Positions 7,450-15,875 are shown, numbered from the stretch's first letter. The stretch: DNA of 28,755 nucleotides from CAZYTO01 sp964650405 (GCA_964650405.1 CAZYTO010000028.1:1-28755), one strand, 5' to 3'. Notes: a model not told the origin generated them from the letters alone. Translations and numbers: made by a program.

Positions 7450-9052
7450 ATGCCTCGCGCCGCGATCGGTTTGGCAGTGCTGCTGGCGACGCCGCTCTTC
7501 GCGGCCACGCAAGGCGGTCCCCTCGGAGTCACGCAGCCGCTGTTCCCGCCGAACAACTGGTGGAACACCGACATCAGCGCCGCCCCGACGGACCCGAACT
7601 CGACTGCCTTCCTCCAGTTCGTCGGGCTAACCAGGGGGCTGCATCCCGATTTCGGCGGCGATGCGGGAGGTGGTGACGTCTACGGTTTCCCGGTGATCGT
7701 CGTTGGAGGGACGCAACCGAAGAAGGCTGCGACGTTCGTCTGGCCGGACCAATCCGACGGCGTCGACCACACGACCCAGCAGCCGTTTCCGTTCTACCCG
7801 ATTCCTGACGAGGCCATCACCCTGACCGGATGGGTCGAAGGCGGCCAGCCCGGCAACGTCGACCAGCGCAGCGCAGGGGACCGCCACATTCTCATCGTCG
7901 ACCAGACGAACAACCGCCTCTACGAGCTCTACAACGTCTGGTTCAACGGGACGAACTGGGAGGCAGGATCGGGTGCGCACTACTACATGAACCGCAATGA
8001 TCGCCGCCCCGACACCTGGACCTCGGCCGATGCCGCCGGTCTGGCCATTCTTCCCGGCCTGGTGCGATACGAGGAGGTGTACGGACCCTACGAGATCGGT
8101 CACGCGCTCCGCATGACCGTACGCACGACCAACGGCTACGTCTACCCCGCCTCTCACAACGCGGGCTCCACGGCCGGAGCGCTTCCCATGGGAGCACGTC
8201 TGCGCTTGAAGCGCAACCAGGGACATCTCTTCCTTCCCCGCGGACGTTCAGAAGATTTTCCGGGCGTTCAAGAAGTACGGCCTGATCGTCGCCGACAACG
8301 GCACGGACATGTACATCAGCGGGACCTACGACACGCGCTGGAACAACGACGTCCTCAACCCTGCCTTTTCGGGGCTGACGGCGAGCGACTTCGAGGTGAT
8401 CCAACTCGGCTGGGCGCCAACCGTGGCTCCGGTCGTGGATATCCTTCCATCGACGGGCGCCGGCCGGGCCGCCGACACCAACGTGACCGCGTACGACGTC
8501 AACGGCAACGTCGCCACCGGCTACCGCGGCACGATCCAGTTCACCTCCACCGACGGAGCGGCCACGCTTCCGGTGCCTTACACCTTCACGGCGGCCGACG
8601 CGGGCACGCATCGATTCCCAGCCTCGGTGACGATGCGAACGCTCGGTCCTCAGCACGTCACCGTGACCGACACCGCCACTCCCACCATTACCGGCTCACG
8701 CCGGACGAACGTGATCTCCACTCTCTCGGCGGTGGTGACGACGACGCATTGGGCCTGTTTTCAATACACGACCAGGAGTGCCGCCGACGCGGAGGTCCTG
8801 GGCAGAAACTACGACGCAACCCTCGTCTCCACAGGCTACGCGGACTATCCGTACGTGGTCATCGAGCGATGGATCTGCGGATCGTGCGGCCAGAGCCCCG
8901 CGCCGCTCTTCACGGCCGAGCCCTGTCCGCCCGGCACGATTCCGGCGCCGAACGAGCGCCTGGCCACGGGCACGGATGGGACGCTCCTCCTGGTGCGACG
9001 GCCATCCGGTACCACCAGTTCGGCGGTGCCGAAGTCCCACCGCGTCCACTGA
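7450..9052 (+). pseudogene. Secreted hypothetical protein with Ig-like domain, broken by one frameshift
   Basis: The reading frame opens with a signal peptide (MPRAAIGLAVLLATPLFA) and a domain starting PPNNWWNTDIS. This domain runs through DRHILIVDQTNNRLYELY and TSADAAGLAILPGLVRYEEV. I recognise it as a widespread uncharacterised exported domain but cannot assign a function. At about 8218-8222 the frame shifts by one base: the conserved continuation DISSFPADVQKIFRAFKKYG then VADNGTDMYISGTYDTRWNND is read in the +1 frame to the stop at 9052. It contains a bacterial Ig-like domain (about 8480-8690) and a cysteine-containing C-terminal domain (ERWICGSCGQ). Both halves are otherwise well preserved, so a recent mutation, an assembly error in the GGG at 8220-8222, or recoding are all possible. 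The first frame continues open to 9102 only by chance. Confidence 0.8.
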
Positions 9053-9109
9053 GCATGGATTCGATCGCGTGGCTGGGCCAGATCGCCGGGCGCCCGGTCT
9101 GAACCCGGC

Positions 9110-9150
9110 CCTCAGCACTCGGCACTCGGCACTGAGGCCTCACCAGTGCC
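9110..9150. terminator. 7-bp array and hairpins between convergent genes
   Basis: Three 7-mers (TCAGCAC, TCGGCAC, TCGGCAC; 9112-9132) are bounded by CCTCAG (9110-9115) and CTGAGG (9132-9137). An overlapping stem GGCACTG (9128-9134) / CAGTGCC (9144-9150) reaches into the last codons of the gene ending at 9140. The position between two converging genes suits a bidirectional terminator. It also belongs to the short-unit array class seen elsewhere in the window. Confidence 0.5.
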
Positions 9151-10342
9151 GGATACTGTCCGTCACGAAACGCCGCAGCCGGCCGCGAACCTGCTCTCCC
9201 GTCAACGCTCCGGCTCGGAACCGCGCCGCAAGGTCATGCGCAAACAGGTAGGGGCCCTCTCCCTGGGAGCGGCGCGGACGCGCACCTTCGCAGGGTACGG
9301 CGAAGCCCCACTTCGCTTCGGAGACGCGTAGCGAGGGGAGAGGCTGCACGTACTCGGCGTCGTCAGGCCGGATGGCGGTGCCCCAGCGCAGCGGTTCGTT
9401 GCAGACGAGGCTCACGACCGGGTCGCGGAACAGCCGGCGCACTTCGTAGTTGTCGAAGTCGAGCAGTTGCGCGCGGATGCGGCCGCGCACGGAGATCGAG
9501 CGTGTCATCTGGATGTTGATGCCGTCGCACTCGAGGGGCAGCGAAGCTCCTCGCAACAGCACAGCGATCTTCTTGCGCTCGCGTTCGGAGAGGTCCGTGA
9601 CCGCGTCGCCGGCGTAGAAGGCCTCGATGCCGCCCGCTCTGCGCTCGAAGCGGAAGCGCGTGCCGCGGTTCGCGGACGTGATGCCGTAGTGGCGCAGGAG
9701 GAGCTCGATCGACAACTGCGTCCGTTCATGGAGGGTCGATTTCCACGGCAGTTGAATGCCGCCTGCCGGCCGCAAATGGGCGCGGCGCACGAGGATGCCC
9801 GCAGGCAGGCGGCCGCCGTCGCGCGAGCGGACGTCGAAGCCGGGATCGATCACGCCGTAGACCGGCAGCGTCCAGAACCACGGGGCGGCGCGGGCGAAGA
9901 GCTCGTCGATGAGCGACTGGAACAGCACTTCCCGCAACACCTCGCCGAGCGTGCAGAGGCCCGATGAGTGATGCTGCAGCGACGGGACCTCGCCGGCGGC
10001 GACGCCCATTCCCTTGACGTCGACGAGGCCCGGGACGACGCATGCCCGGCCGTACCCGGGCGGCCGCCAGACCTGGAGCATCGGGCCCGTCACGCGGATG
10101 CGCGTATTGGTGACGGTCTGCTCCGATTGAGTCGCGGAGATGATGCCGGCGCGCTCCAGCAACCAGGCCTCCCGGAACGAACGCGATGTGCCGGCAAGCG
10201 ACGGAAAGTCGTGCCGGAGGACCTCGTGCCCGGCGAAGACGACGCGGGCCGTCGAGACGCGCCGCGCAGTGTCGGCCTGCACGTCGTCGTCGAGCTCGCG
10301 AAGGTCACGCAGCAGCGGCGCGGAGGCGAAGCGGGAGATCAT
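9140..10342 (-). CDS. Unrecognised protein with possible atypical protein-kinase-like fold
   Basis: I do not recognise this 400-residue cytoplasmic protein. Several stretches are spaced like those of atypical kinases such as SelO. These are GLVDVKGMG with K110 as a possible ATP-binding lysine, TLGEVLREVLFQSLIDELF (131-149) as a helix C with a conserved-looking glutamate, a hinge-like GVIDPGFDV, ECDGINIQ with N276, and AQLLDFDNYE with DFD at 295-297 in the place of the DFG motif. This reading is inference from motif order only. The gene starts with GGAG 3 nt before the ATG, diverges from the H1-like gene and converges on the frameshifted secreted protein. It could be a pseudokinase, an AMP-transferase or something unrelated. 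Confidence 0.7.
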   Translation of the reverse strand: MISRFASAPLLRDLRELDDDVQADTARRVSTARVVFAGHEVLRHDFPSLAGTSRSFREAWLLERAGIISATQSEQTVTNTRIRVTGPMLQVWRPPGYGRACVVPGLVDVKGMGVAAGEVPSLQHHSSGLCTLGEVLREVLFQSLIDELFARAAPWFWTLPVYGVIDPGFDVRSRDGGRLPAGILVRRAHLRPAGGIQLPWKSTLHERTQLSIELLLRHYGITSANRGTRFRFERRAGGIEAFYAGDAVTDLSERERKKIAVLLRGASLPLECDGINIQMTRSISVRGRIRAQLLDFDNYEVRRLFRDPVVSLVCNEPLRWGTAIRPDDAEYVQPLPSLRVSEAKWGFAVPCEGARPRRSQGEGPYLFAHDLAARFRAGALTGEQVRGRLRRFVTDSIRHW

Positions 10343-10400
10343 TGCTCCGCATCATTGCATCAGCCTCACGCAACTGCGATACTCGCGGCAGGGGTGGCAT

Positions 10401-10562
10401 ATGGCAACGAAGAAGCACGCGGCGGCGGCCAGGAAGTCCGCGGCCAGCGCCTCGAAAAAGGTCAGCACCAAGGGCTCCCAAAAGGCCGCCGCGCCGAAGA
10501 AGACCGCCGAGGCGAGAGCTGCTGCCGTGAAGAAAACCGCCGAGGCGCGTCCGAAGAAGTAG
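10401..10562 (+). CDS. Histone H1-like lysine/alanine-rich protein (53 aa)
   Basis: A short, very basic, low-complexity protein made of K, A, S and T, with repeated KKTAEARAAAVKKTAEAR-type blocks and almost no hydrophobic residues. Bacterial proteins of this type (Hc1/AlgP-tail-like) bind DNA non-specifically and compact the nucleoid. The ATG at 10401 is preceded by AGGGG and by GATACT (10378-10383) as a -10 candidate. A longer in-frame extension to 10140 crosses the divergent gene and is not real. The glycosyltransferase begins 22 nt after its stop, so the two may share a transcript. Confidence 0.7.
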   Translation: MATKKHAAAARKSAASASKKVSTKGSQKAAAPKKTAEARAAAVKKTAEARPKK

Positions 10563-10584
10563 CGGCGCGCCGGGAGACGGCGCC

Positions 10585-11568
10585 ATGAAGCGGCTGCTCT
10601 TCATCCGGCATTTCAAGCGCCCGACCGGCGGGAACGTCTCGTTCCGCGATCATTTCTTTCACGCCCTCGCTGATCCCCGCTTCGAGACGCGGATCTGGTT
10701 TGCGCCGGGCTCGCGGCATCTGGAGAGCGACCTGTGGCAGGCCCTCCCCTCTCGACACGTGGTGGCCCGGCCGGAGTGGGATGCGTACGACTTCGTCTTC
10801 GTCAACGGCAAGGATTGGCGGCTAATCCCGGCCGGCGATCACTCCTTCCGGATCATTCATCTCGTCCAGCACCTCGGCTACGCCGGCGATCCCGAGTTGG
10901 GCGCATACCTGGCGCGGCCGGCGTTGCGGATCTGCCTGAGCGAGGCCGCGCGCGATGCGATCGCGCCGTTTGCCGCCGGGCCGCTCCGCGTCATTCCCAG
11001 CGGCGTCGATCCGGAGTTGTTTCACGACGGCGAGCGCGCCGCCGCCCACCGCCCAAGGGAGCTCGGCACGACACAGTCGCAGCCTGCTGTGCTCATCTGG
11101 GGAGGGAAGTGGCCCGAGCTCGCGGCGGCGATTCGCGACCGCCTGGCGATCCACGGGGTCGTCGCCGCCGTCGTCGATGGCTGGCTCTCCCGCCGCGACT
11201 TCGCCGCGCGTCTGCGGCGCACCGACATCTTCATCGGCCTGACGCAACCGCACGAAGGTTTTTACCGGCCGGCACTCGAAGCGATGGCTTGCGGTTGTGC
11301 CGTCATCTGCAGCGACGCCCTCGGCAACCGCGCGCATTGCATCGACGGCGTTACCTGTCTGCAGCCGCCCCACGGCGACGCCGCTGCGCACGCCGGCGCC
11401 GTCCTGCGCCTTCTCGCCGATGACGACCTGGCCTGGCGTCTTCGCCACAACGGCGGCATGCTGGCGCAACAATTCAGCCTCGACATCGAGCGCGCCCGCT
11501 TGCACGCCACGCTCGGCGAGCTCCTCAGCTCACCCGACCGGGCCTATGCACTCCCTTCGATTCGATGA
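10585..11568 (+). CDS. GT4-like glycosyltransferase
   Basis: A 327-residue GT-B-fold transferase without signal peptide. The C-terminal nucleotide-sugar-binding motif is clear: HEGFYRPALEAMACGCAVI, with the E-x7-E pair, followed by SDALGN. The N-terminal domain has the typical LLFIRHFKRPTGGNVSFRDH opening, with a glycine loop for the acceptor side. RVIPSGVDPELF marks the interdomain linker. The protein is shorter than many GT4 enzymes. GGAG in the preceding bases supports the ATG. Donor and acceptor cannot be inferred. The converging GINT1-like gene nearby is also carbohydrate-related, so a shared glycoconjugate pathway is possible. Confidence 0.85.
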   Translation: MKRLLFIRHFKRPTGGNVSFRDHFFHALADPRFETRIWFAPGSRHLESDLWQALPSRHVVARPEWDAYDFVFVNGKDWRLIPAGDHSFRIIHLVQHLGYAGDPELGAYLARPALRICLSEAARDAIAPFAAGPLRVIPSGVDPELFHDGERAAAHRPRELGTTQSQPAVLIWGGKWPELAAAIRDRLAIHGVVAAVVDGWLSRRDFAARLRRTDIFIGLTQPHEGFYRPALEAMACGCAVICSDALGNRAHCIDGVTCLQPPHGDAAAHAGAVLRLLADDDLAWRLRHNGGMLAQQFSLDIERARLHATLGELLSSPDRAYALPSIR

Positions 11569-11570
11569 GG

Positions 11571-11617
11571 GATGAAGGCTTCATGCCCGGACATGGCCTG
11601 ACACCTTCATCCTTCAT
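11571..11617. repeat. CCTTCAT-type array and hairpin after the glycosyltransferase
   Basis: GATGAAGG (11571-11578) pairs with CCTTCATC (11604-11611), and the right arm continues with a second CCTTCAT unit (11611-11617) and a degenerate GCTGCAT. The small palindrome ATGAAG-G-CTTCAT (11572-11584) lies inside. It starts 2 nt after the glycosyltransferase stop and may act as its terminator. Confidence 0.45.
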
Positions 11618-11704
11618 GCTGCATCCTTTCGTTCAAAGGCATCGGCGGACCGTGGCTACGATCAGAAAGCGCGAAAGCCGGTGCGCAGGCCGGGCCAGGA
11701 ACCC

Positions 11705-13012
11705 TCACCGGCCTTGGTGGCGCAGGTAGAAAGCGTACTTGGACTCCGTCGTCGGACGGAGCGAAAGCTCCGGCAGCTCGGTCGGCAGCCGCGCCGCGAG
11801 TGCCTCCAGCTCCGCGCAGAGCGCGCTCGTTCGCGGCGGCGCGGCGCCCAGCGTGCCGATCGCTTCCAGCTCCAGTTGCCGCAGCGTGCGGCCGTGAGCG
11901 TCGACGCAATCATCGACGCTGGCCAGATACGCATGGCCGCTGCCGGCGGCGAAGGGGATCTTGGCCTGGACTTTGGTCATCGTGTTGAACGGGCGCCAGC
12001 CGTGTCTCCCGGCGAAGACGCCGACCGGCTCCTGCGCGCCGTCGAGGTTCGTGGTGCGCGAAGCCTCCGTCGAGCGCAGGAAGAGGAATCCCTCGGCTGT
12101 CTCGTTTCGTTTGACTTTCGCGGATAACCGGCCGGCCGCGGTCTCGACGATGGTGCGTTGCGCGCCGTCGTCGTTGCCTTCGCAGAAGTGATAGCGCCGC
12201 ATGCGGACGACCTGATGCGGCGCCGGCAGCAGCAGTCGAATCCCGGGATGACGCCGCAGCCACTCCGTCACCACCGATACCGTCGCGCCCACGCCCACAC
12301 CGGCACCCGGCAGCTCGAACTTGGCCTCGATTTCCGGCTTCGCTTCGCCGGGCAGCGGACGGACCACGTCGCGCAGCAGGTCCTGAAAGAGCAGTTCCAG
12401 AGATCCGAAGCGGAGTCTCCGCAGCCGGCGGCCGGGATCGAGGGCCAGCAAGGCCCGCCGGACATCGCCGGACCGCGGTGCCTTGATCTCGATGCGCGGC
12501 CCCATGTCACCGAGGCATCGCAGTTCGCCGGCGGCCACGCGGAACAGCGAGCGCTCGAGATCGATGGTGATGCGCGCCGCGGAGCCGGGAAGCTCGTAGT
12601 GAAGACGGCGTGCCACCCGCACGGACGCCGGCTGGAGCGCTCGATCGCCGACCTGCAACCGCTCCCAGGGGCCGCGCTCGCGCTCCGCCGTGGCGTGCAG
12701 AAAGGACAGGGGTGCCTCGAGGAGCTCGGTGATCCGGCCGCGCGGCGCCTTGACCTGCAGCTTTCCCGACAGCCCGTCCGCGACGGCGCGGCGAACGCTC
12801 TCGGTGGTGAGATCGGAAAGGGCGCAATACGAGCGCAGGCGAAGCGTATGCCCGAGGCTGAAATCGGCGTCCGGCGGGCCGAGAAAGATCGTCAGCGTGT
12901 GCGGCAGCGGGTACGGCACGAGGCGCGCGGACTCGAGACGAGCGAGAAACGGCGTGAGGTCGGAGGCGAAGAGATCGCCGCGCCATTCCAGCCGCCGGAT
13001 CGTCTTCGTCAT
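11705..13012 (-). CDS. Tandem triphosphate-tunnel (CYTH/VTC-like) protein
   Basis: A 435-residue protein that appears to contain two triphosphate tunnel metalloenzyme domains. The N-terminal half (about 1-215) resembles VTC-type polyphosphate polymerase domains, with HTLRLRSY, KLQVKAPRGRITE, ARITIDLERSLF and RIEIKAP in the expected order of tunnel strands. The second half starts with EIEAKF (E227-x-E229-x-K231, the ExExK signature), then RLSAKVKRNE and ASVDDCVD...RQLELEAIG. Known family activities are triphosphatase, adenylate cyclase, thiamine-triphosphatase and polyphosphate synthesis. Which applies here is unknown. The start overlaps the stop of the GINT1-like gene by 4 bp (ATGA), so the two are co-translated. 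Tandem copies in one chain are unusual. Confidence 0.75.
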   Translation of the reverse strand: MTKTIRRLEWRGDLFASDLTPFLARLESARLVPYPLPHTLTIFLGPPDADFSLGHTLRLRSYCALSDLTTESVRRAVADGLSGKLQVKAPRGRITELLEAPLSFLHATAERERGPWERLQVGDRALQPASVRVARRLHYELPGSAARITIDLERSLFRVAAGELRCLGDMGPRIEIKAPRSGDVRRALLALDPGRRLRRLRFGSLELLFQDLLRDVVRPLPGEAKPEIEAKFELPGAGVGVGATVSVVTEWLRRHPGIRLLLPAPHQVVRMRRYHFCEGNDDGAQRTIVETAAGRLSAKVKRNETAEGFLFLRSTEASRTTNLDGAQEPVGVFAGRHGWRPFNTMTKVQAKIPFAAGSGHAYLASVDDCVDAHGRTLRQLELEAIGTLGAAPPRTSALCAELEALAARLPTELPELSLRPTTESKYAFYLRHQGR

Positions 13013-13914
13013 CGCACGACATGATCCATCGGATCAGACGCGCCGTCCACGTTCGCGTCCGCCGCCTCGGCGTCGACGCAGGCAATCCACCGCTCCTCGC
13101 CGAGTTGGTGGGCGTCGACATGATGCATCCGTGACGCGCTCCAGGTTTCGGCGGCCAGCGACACTTCGACGGCCCGTTCGCGAAAGTGACGCTGCGTTAG
13201 CTCGACGATCTCGAAGGCACGCACCCGCTGGCCATAGCGCCGCGAACAGTCCTGCGCGAAGCGAATCAACCTTCCGCCGTGCGGAATCACCCGGCCGGCC
13301 GGTCGTGCCGACGCCGGATCTTCACGCACGATCGGATTCATCGGATGCGAACGCCACGGCCCGGTCAGCGCCGCCGCCTCGAAGAGGTGCAGTTCCCTGG
13401 CCTGCCGCGCCGGCGTCGCCGCGAACAGCCACCAGTGATCGTCCCACCGGAAGACGGTCGGCTCGACCCAGGCGCCCTCGACGAGCGTGGCCATCACAGA
13501 CCAGCGATACGGAAACGCCTCGGCGCGGTAGAGGCGGATCGCGCCGGCCTCATGGCTCTCCGGTACCAGATAGAAGGCGCCGCCCGCTTCGAACACGCAG
13601 GCATACGAAAGATGAAACGCCTCTTCGAGCACGAGACGGTCATAGCGCCACGTGAACCCGTCCGGACTGGCGGCATGGCCGATGGCTCCCTTCCGCCGCG
13701 CGGCCGGCATCACCTCGAAGAACATGTGCCAGCCGGCGCCGGCGCGGATCATGAATGGATCGGCGACGAAGCGCGCCGCGACGTCGGTGACCGAGAGTGC
13801 GGTGAGGACCGGATTCGCGATTCCGGCTGGTGACGCGAGCTGCAGAGGTGAAGCGCCGGCGTAGATGCCGATGCACCAGCACGAACGGGACGGCATCGCT
13901 TCATCGTCACTCAT
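13009..13914 (-). CDS. GINT1 N-terminal-domain-like beta-propeller (glycosidase-clan) protein
   Basis: A 301-residue protein resembling the N-terminal domain of plant glucosamine inositolphosphorylceramide transferase and related five-bladed propellers of the GH43/32 type. Recognisable pieces are CIGIYAGASPLQL, ARFVADPFMIRAGAGWHMFFEV, LSYACVFEAGGAFYLVPES and VEPTVFRWDDHWWLFAAT. In bacteria this domain usually sits with glycosyl- or formyltransferases. The alternative ATG at 13896 would remove six residues; neither start has a strong Shine-Dalgarno. It is the first gene of a two-gene unit with the tandem CYTH/VTC protein. Enzymatic activity is not established for the family, so a sugar-binding or transferase-accessory role is inference. 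Confidence 0.78.
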   Translation of the reverse strand: MSDDEAMPSRSCWCIGIYAGASPLQLASPAGIANPVLTALSVTDVAARFVADPFMIRAGAGWHMFFEVMPAARRKGAIGHAASPDGFTWRYDRLVLEEAFHLSYACVFEAGGAFYLVPESHEAGAIRLYRAEAFPYRWSVMATLVEGAWVEPTVFRWDDHWWLFAATPARQARELHLFEAAALTGPWRSHPMNPIVREDPASARPAGRVIPHGGRLIRFAQDCSRRYGQRVRAFEIVELTQRHFRERAVEVSLAAETWSASRMHHVDAHQLGEERWIACVDAEAADANVDGASDPMDHVVR

Positions 13915-13942
13915 CGTGCGCCGGATCTCGGTATCGCCGGGT

Positions 13943-14203
13943 TCATCTTACTGCCGGCCGACGAAAACGCCGGCCGGCTGGGCGGCGCCTGTAGGGACGC
14001 TGGTCGATCGGCCACGACATCTCCTGCGGCAGGGTCGTCTCCGCGGGAGTGCGAGGCTGGGGCTCGCGGACGTCGCGGTCGACGACGCGCCACCAGGGCG
14101 TGACCTTCTCGGCGTGCGCCGGCTCGACGGGCTCATCGAGGCGCGGCACCACCAGTTGCGCACCGGCGCGCGGGGCCAGTTCCAGGAGACGGCCAGCGTC
14201 TCG
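13943..14203 (-). pseudogene. C-terminal remnant of an MBL-fold-hydrolase-like protein
   Basis: The frame reads GRLLELAPRAGAQLVVPRLD then EPVEPAHAEKVTPWWRVVDR and ends at 13943. It looks like the C-terminal end of a UlaG/metallo-beta-lactamase-type hydrolase, where a LVVPRLxEPVEPAHA stretch follows the last metal-site region. The catalytic HxHxDH part is absent. It begins directly after the TAG of the ABC permease remnant in the same frame, which points to a deletion junction. The family assignment is tentative. Confidence 0.45.
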
Positions 14204-14456
14204 CTACAAGTCGCGGCCCACATAAACGACGTTCGCGGCGACCAGGGCAAAGGTGCTGACAGCCAGCAGTACGAACAGGTTCCTTAGCGATAGCGTATTC
14301 GTCCTGCCCGAGGCTCGAGAACATCCCGGAGAGATACAGAGCCCGTCCGGCGCCGATGAGCAGGAACTGAAAGAGGAAGAGGACCAGCACAATGGCCGCG
14401 AGAAATCCGCGCCGCCGCCGCAGCGAATGCCGGACGAGTGCAGCGATATTGTTCAT
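14204..14456 (-). pseudogene. ABC exporter permease remnant with internal deletion
   Basis: The N-terminus is intact: MNNIAALVRHSLRRRRGFLA followed by a transmembrane helix (VLVLFLFQFLLIGAG), starting at 14456 with a 4-bp ATGA overlap on the upstream ATPase remnant. After QDEYAIA the frame breaks near 14285. The other frame gives LSLRNLFVLLAVSTFALVAA then NVVYVGRDL and a stop at 14204, which is a normal permease C-terminal helix. Only about 80 residues remain of a protein family usually around 500, so most of the middle is deleted. Confidence 0.7.
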
Positions 14457-14600
14457 GACTGTTCGCGATAGAAGCTGCGCAAGACGTCCTCGAGCGCCGG
14501 CTCGATGATCTCCATATCGCGTACGGGCAGGGAGCCGAGAAGCGGAATCAAGGCGCCGATCTCTCCTTCGATGCGGACCGGCGAGTGGCGCGCCCCGACC
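14453..14600 (-). pseudogene. ABC transporter ATP-binding protein, C-terminal remnant
   Basis: The frame RIEGEIGALIPLLGSLPVRD then MEIIEPALEDVLRSFYREQS is the characteristic C-terminal tail of ABC-2-type exporter ATPases (VRDLxIxEPxLEDVFxxFY). Walker A, signature and Walker B motifs are all missing. The fragment adjoins the stop of the oxidoreductase at 14625, so the upstream two thirds of the gene has been lost. Coupling to the permease start is still visible. Confidence 0.72.
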
Positions 14601-14624
14601 GCGCGGCGAGATCCGAGCCACGGA

Positions 14625-15584
14625 TCACGGGATGAGGACCAGCCTGCGATCTCCTCCGTTCTGCTTCCATGCGGATTCGACATCGGCGAGCGGGACCGGC
14701 TCGACGCCGACTCGCAATTCGCCGCGCGCTGCCCGTTCCATGACCTGTTGGAACGCGGCAGTCAGCACGTCGGGAGGGGGGATGCCCGCGGTGCCGAGGA
14801 TGGTCAGGGCGCGGCTGCGGAGAGCGGCCGCAGCAAGGGCGATCGTGGGACCGGCACTCTCGCCCACCTGCAGAAGACGCGTCTCGGCGTTGACGGCGCG
14901 GAATTCCCGTTGCGTCATCGATTCGAGCAGGACTTCCGTGGGACGACCCCAGAGAAGATCGAGGATGAGGTCGAAGCCGGCGTCCCCTGCTTCGCGGAGG
15001 AATGACGCCTGGAGCTCGTCAGGGCAATCGCCGATACAGATGGTTGCGTCCGCACCGAGCTCGTGGAGCGTGCCCAGCACCCGCTCGTTCCGGCCGGCGG
15101 CGACGACGCGGGAGGCGCCGAGAAGCCTCGCGATCTGCACCACCAGTCTCCCGGTGATGCCCGTGGCGCCGAGGACCAGCACGCGCTCGCCGGCAACGAT
15201 CCTGGCGCGCGAGGTGAGCGCCAGCCAGGCGGACAGGCCCGGATTGACGAGTGCGGCCGCGGTTACGTCGTCGACGTCGTGAGGAAGGGGAAAGCAGCGA
15301 TGGCGGGAGACTGTGGTCCGCTGCGCCATCGCGCCGAACGGCGCGCGCGGCCCGCCGAAAAAGACCCGGGTCCCGTCTTCCAGCACGCCTACACCGTCCG
15401 TGCCGCAGACCACCGGGAGTGCGCGCGGACCGGCATAGTGCGATCCCCGGGCGATCTGCCGGTCGACGGGTTTCAAGGCGGCGGCGCGGACGTGGACGAG
15501 CATTTCGTCTCCATCGGCGTGGGGTTCCGGGAACTCTTCGAAGCGGGGCAGCGTGTCGAATGCGTGCAGTACGGCGGCGTTCAT
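14625..15584 (-). CDS. Zinc-independent MDR-family quinone oxidoreductase-like enzyme
   Basis: A 319-residue NAD(P)H-dependent medium-chain dehydrogenase/reductase of the quinone oxidoreductase type. The N-terminal GroES-like domain contains AAALKPVDRQIARGSHY and VVCGTDGVGVLEDG. The Rossmann domain has VLVLGATGITGRLVVQIAR as the cofactor loop, then VVAAGRNERVLGTLHELGAD. No structural-zinc cysteine cluster is seen. The start at 15584 is backed by AAAGGAG 7 nt upstream. Upstream in-frame codons are translated repeat DNA and are not part of the protein. The gene is followed by the ABC/MBL remnants and diverges from the DinB gene. The substrate is unknown. Confidence 0.88.
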   Translation of the reverse strand: MNAAVLHAFDTLPRFEEFPEPHADGDEMLVHVRAAALKPVDRQIARGSHYAGPRALPVVCGTDGVGVLEDGTRVFFGGPRAPFGAMAQRTTVSRHRCFPLPHDVDDVTAAALVNPGLSAWLALTSRARIVAGERVLVLGATGITGRLVVQIARLLGASRVVAAGRNERVLGTLHELGADATICIGDCPDELQASFLREAGDAGFDLILDLLWGRPTEVLLESMTQREFRAVNAETRLLQVGESAGPTIALAAAALRSRALTILGTAGIPPPDVLTAAFQQVMERAARGELRVGVEPVPLADVESAWKQNGGDRRLVLIP

Positions 15585-15726
15585 CGTCGTCTCCTTTCGC
15601 CTGTTACGGTAGCCAGCCCGATGGCACGCTGCTAACGTGAAAGGGACGACTTGTATCGAGAAAGGGTCAAAGTTGGCCGGCTCACCATAAGAAATGGCCC
15701 ACGAGCCAGAGGCAGCGCGGGGTTTC

Positions 15727-15754
15727 CTTCCAGCCTTCCAGCCTTTCAACCTTG
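15727..15754. repeat. CTTCCAGC 8-bp array with shared flank
   Basis: Units are CTTCCAGC (15727), CTTCCAGC (15735), CTTTCAAC (15743) and a truncated CTTG. The preceding bases (GGCAGC at 15711, then GGGTTTCC) match the flank of the array at 17243-17281 in order and orientation, so the two loci appear to be copies of one element. This copy has no clear left arm. Confidence 0.65.
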
Positions 15755-15859
15755 CTCGAGACCGATACTTCTGACTTTAAGTGCGAAACGGGGCACACGA
15801 GAGCCGATCCGGCGATCGCGATTCGTGACGGGGACAGGTGCCGGTGAAGGTGCCTCAAG

Positions 15860-15865
15860 TACAAT
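15860..15865 (+). promoter_or_regulatory. -10 candidate of the DinB gene
   Basis: TACAAT matches TATAAT at five of six positions and lies 10 nt before the ATG at 15876. Transcription would start only a few bases ahead of the start codon. No convincing -35 is present. Confidence 0.4.
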
Positions 15866-15875
15866 CGAGGCGCCG

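Larger units (their letters stand above)
15585..15875. other. Divergent intergenic region with a CTTCCAGC array
   Basis: About 290 bp separate the divergent oxidoreductase and DinB genes. It holds three 8-bp units (15727-15750) preceded by a block similar to one near 17228, and a TACAAT hexamer at 15860-15865. I see no coding sequence in it. Confidence 0.5.

Noticed and set aside
8205..8235. Programmed ribosomal frameshift in the secreted protein
   Set aside because: No convincing slippery heptamer or downstream structure was seen; a simple base insertion or sequence error explains it more simply.
10140..10400. N-terminal extension of the histone H1-like protein
   Set aside because: It lies antisense to the divergent kinase-like gene, and a ribosome-binding site precedes the ATG at 10401.
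12158..13024. 288-residue plus-strand frame opposite the tandem CYTH/VTC gene
   Set aside because: Opposite strand shows ordered tunnel-fold motifs and an ATGA coupling; the plus frame has none.
15651..15875. N-terminal extension of the DinB protein
   Set aside because: The in-frame upstream codons translate the intergenic repeat array and match nothing in the family.
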